From Brachionus rotundiformis (lineage: Eukaryota; Rotifera; Eurotatoria; Ploima; Brachionidae), in the NCBI GenBank assembly GCA_016802295.1, contig JAESIW010000203.1, forward strand, positions 1,002,279 through 1,066,278: a DNA stretch of 64,000 nt, read 5' to 3'. Under the pieces are notes generated by a model. That model was not told the origin of the DNA and did no database searches. It saw only the letters and a program-made list of their open reading frames with translations. The translations under genes were made by a program, and so were the position numbers. This document shows positions 63,790 through 64,000 of this stretch, piece by piece. Position 1 is the first letter of the stretch. Each line of letters starts with the position of its first letter.

Positions 63790-64000
63790 CTAAATTCATT
63801 TAATAATACAGAAAGTAACGTAAAATATAGAACCAGCTTAGAAAACAAAAGATTGCCAATTATTCAAGATTCTAATCTCCATGAACCAAATTATACAATT
63901 GAAAGTAATGCAGTTATGAAGAATATCTTAAATATAAACTCTTTAAAATGTTGGTATACAAATGCAACTTCACTTGGTAACAAATTTGAAGAACTCGAAA
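63790..64000 (+). CDS. LINE ORF2, endonuclease start (runs off window)
   Basis: In the same frame as the preceding protein and without any stop for 70 codons, the sequence reads LNSFNNTESNVKYRTSLENK and later NILNINSLKCWYTNATSLGN with KFEELE. The block W-Y-T-N-A-x-S-L-x-N-K-x-E-E-L is the conserved first strand of the APE-type endonuclease of Jockey/CR1-class elements. The rest lies beyond the window. Whether translation starts at an internal ATG (63916) or by passing the TGA is open. Confidence 0.75.

Noticed and set aside
1..64000. CRISPR arrays, bacterial operons, rRNA or canonical tRNA genes
   Set aside because: No regularly spaced repeats, Shine-Dalgarno-led operons or rRNA cores were seen. 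The only tRNA-like feature is the isolated D arm at about 36670. The window is eukaryotic nuclear DNA.

Overview
The window is AT-rich nuclear DNA from a small invertebrate animal. The genes have short introns (mostly 39-140 bp) with GT/AG borders, and the proteins are clearly metazoan: CDC5L, TAF9, SNAPC1, SLC44/CTL, phospholipid scramblase, FBA-type F-box proteins and synaptotagmin-type C2 domains. Between them lie many decayed non-LTR retrotransposons and Tc1/mariner, pogo, MULE and MITE elements. A monogonont rotifer of the Brachionus type is my best guess. That is an inference from gene compactness and AT bias, not a proof.

Layout. 0-4 kb: transposon debris (mariner, pogo-like and LINE fragments, an intact-ended 681-bp MITE). 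4.1 kb: a tiny Cys/Gly-rich gene whose paralogue lies at 19.0 kb. 6.6 kb: a GT31 glycosyltransferase. 7.7-11.8 kb: a pile of LINE fragments in both orientations. 12.7 kb: a choline-transporter-like protein. 16-17 kb: a dead Tc1-like element with both ends. 20-22.9 kb: nested MITEs, a foldback element and a LINE tail. 23.5 and 26.3 kb: two paralogous F-box/FBA genes. 28-31 kb: LINE and MULE scraps, an 11-exon phospholipid scramblase and a Tc1 tail. 33 kb: TAF9. 34.3-38.7 kb: a MITE copy, an unusual AAGATCTT-rich element with one open frame, a SINE-like segment with a long hairpin, and a complete 1,037-bp MITE. 38.9 kb: a nine-exon SNAPC1. 41.4 kb: a two-exon membrane-anchored small protein. 42.7 kb: a perfect 72-bp inverted repeat around a zinc-finger fragment. 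43.8 kb: an unidentified secreted protein. 46.9-49.2 kb: CDC5L, far richer in GC than its surroundings. 52.7 kb: a four-exon Ly6-like, GPI-anchored protein. 53.8-55.3 kb: a MULE remnant. 56 kb: a coiled-coil gene. 58 kb: an assembly gap flanked by the same sequence on both sides. 60-64 kb: a duplicated GC-rich coding-like block, a LINE 3' end, a broken synaptotagmin-like gene, a tandem repeat and the 5' half of a LINE that runs off the window.

The genes do not form one pathway. CDC5L (splicing), TAF9 (TFIID/SAGA) and SNAPC1 (snRNA promoters) are nuclear housekeeping genes. CTL, scramblase, the Ly6-like protein and the synaptotagmin relic are membrane-associated. I rebuilt exon structures by hand from splice signals, frame continuity and family motifs; no transcript evidence was available.

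The most novel items are the paired Cys/Gly-rich micro-genes with shared TATA context, the AAGATCTT-rich transposon-like unit, the LINE whose two coding halves are separated only by an in-frame UGA followed by CUA, and several conserved RNA-type hairpins at retroelement ends.
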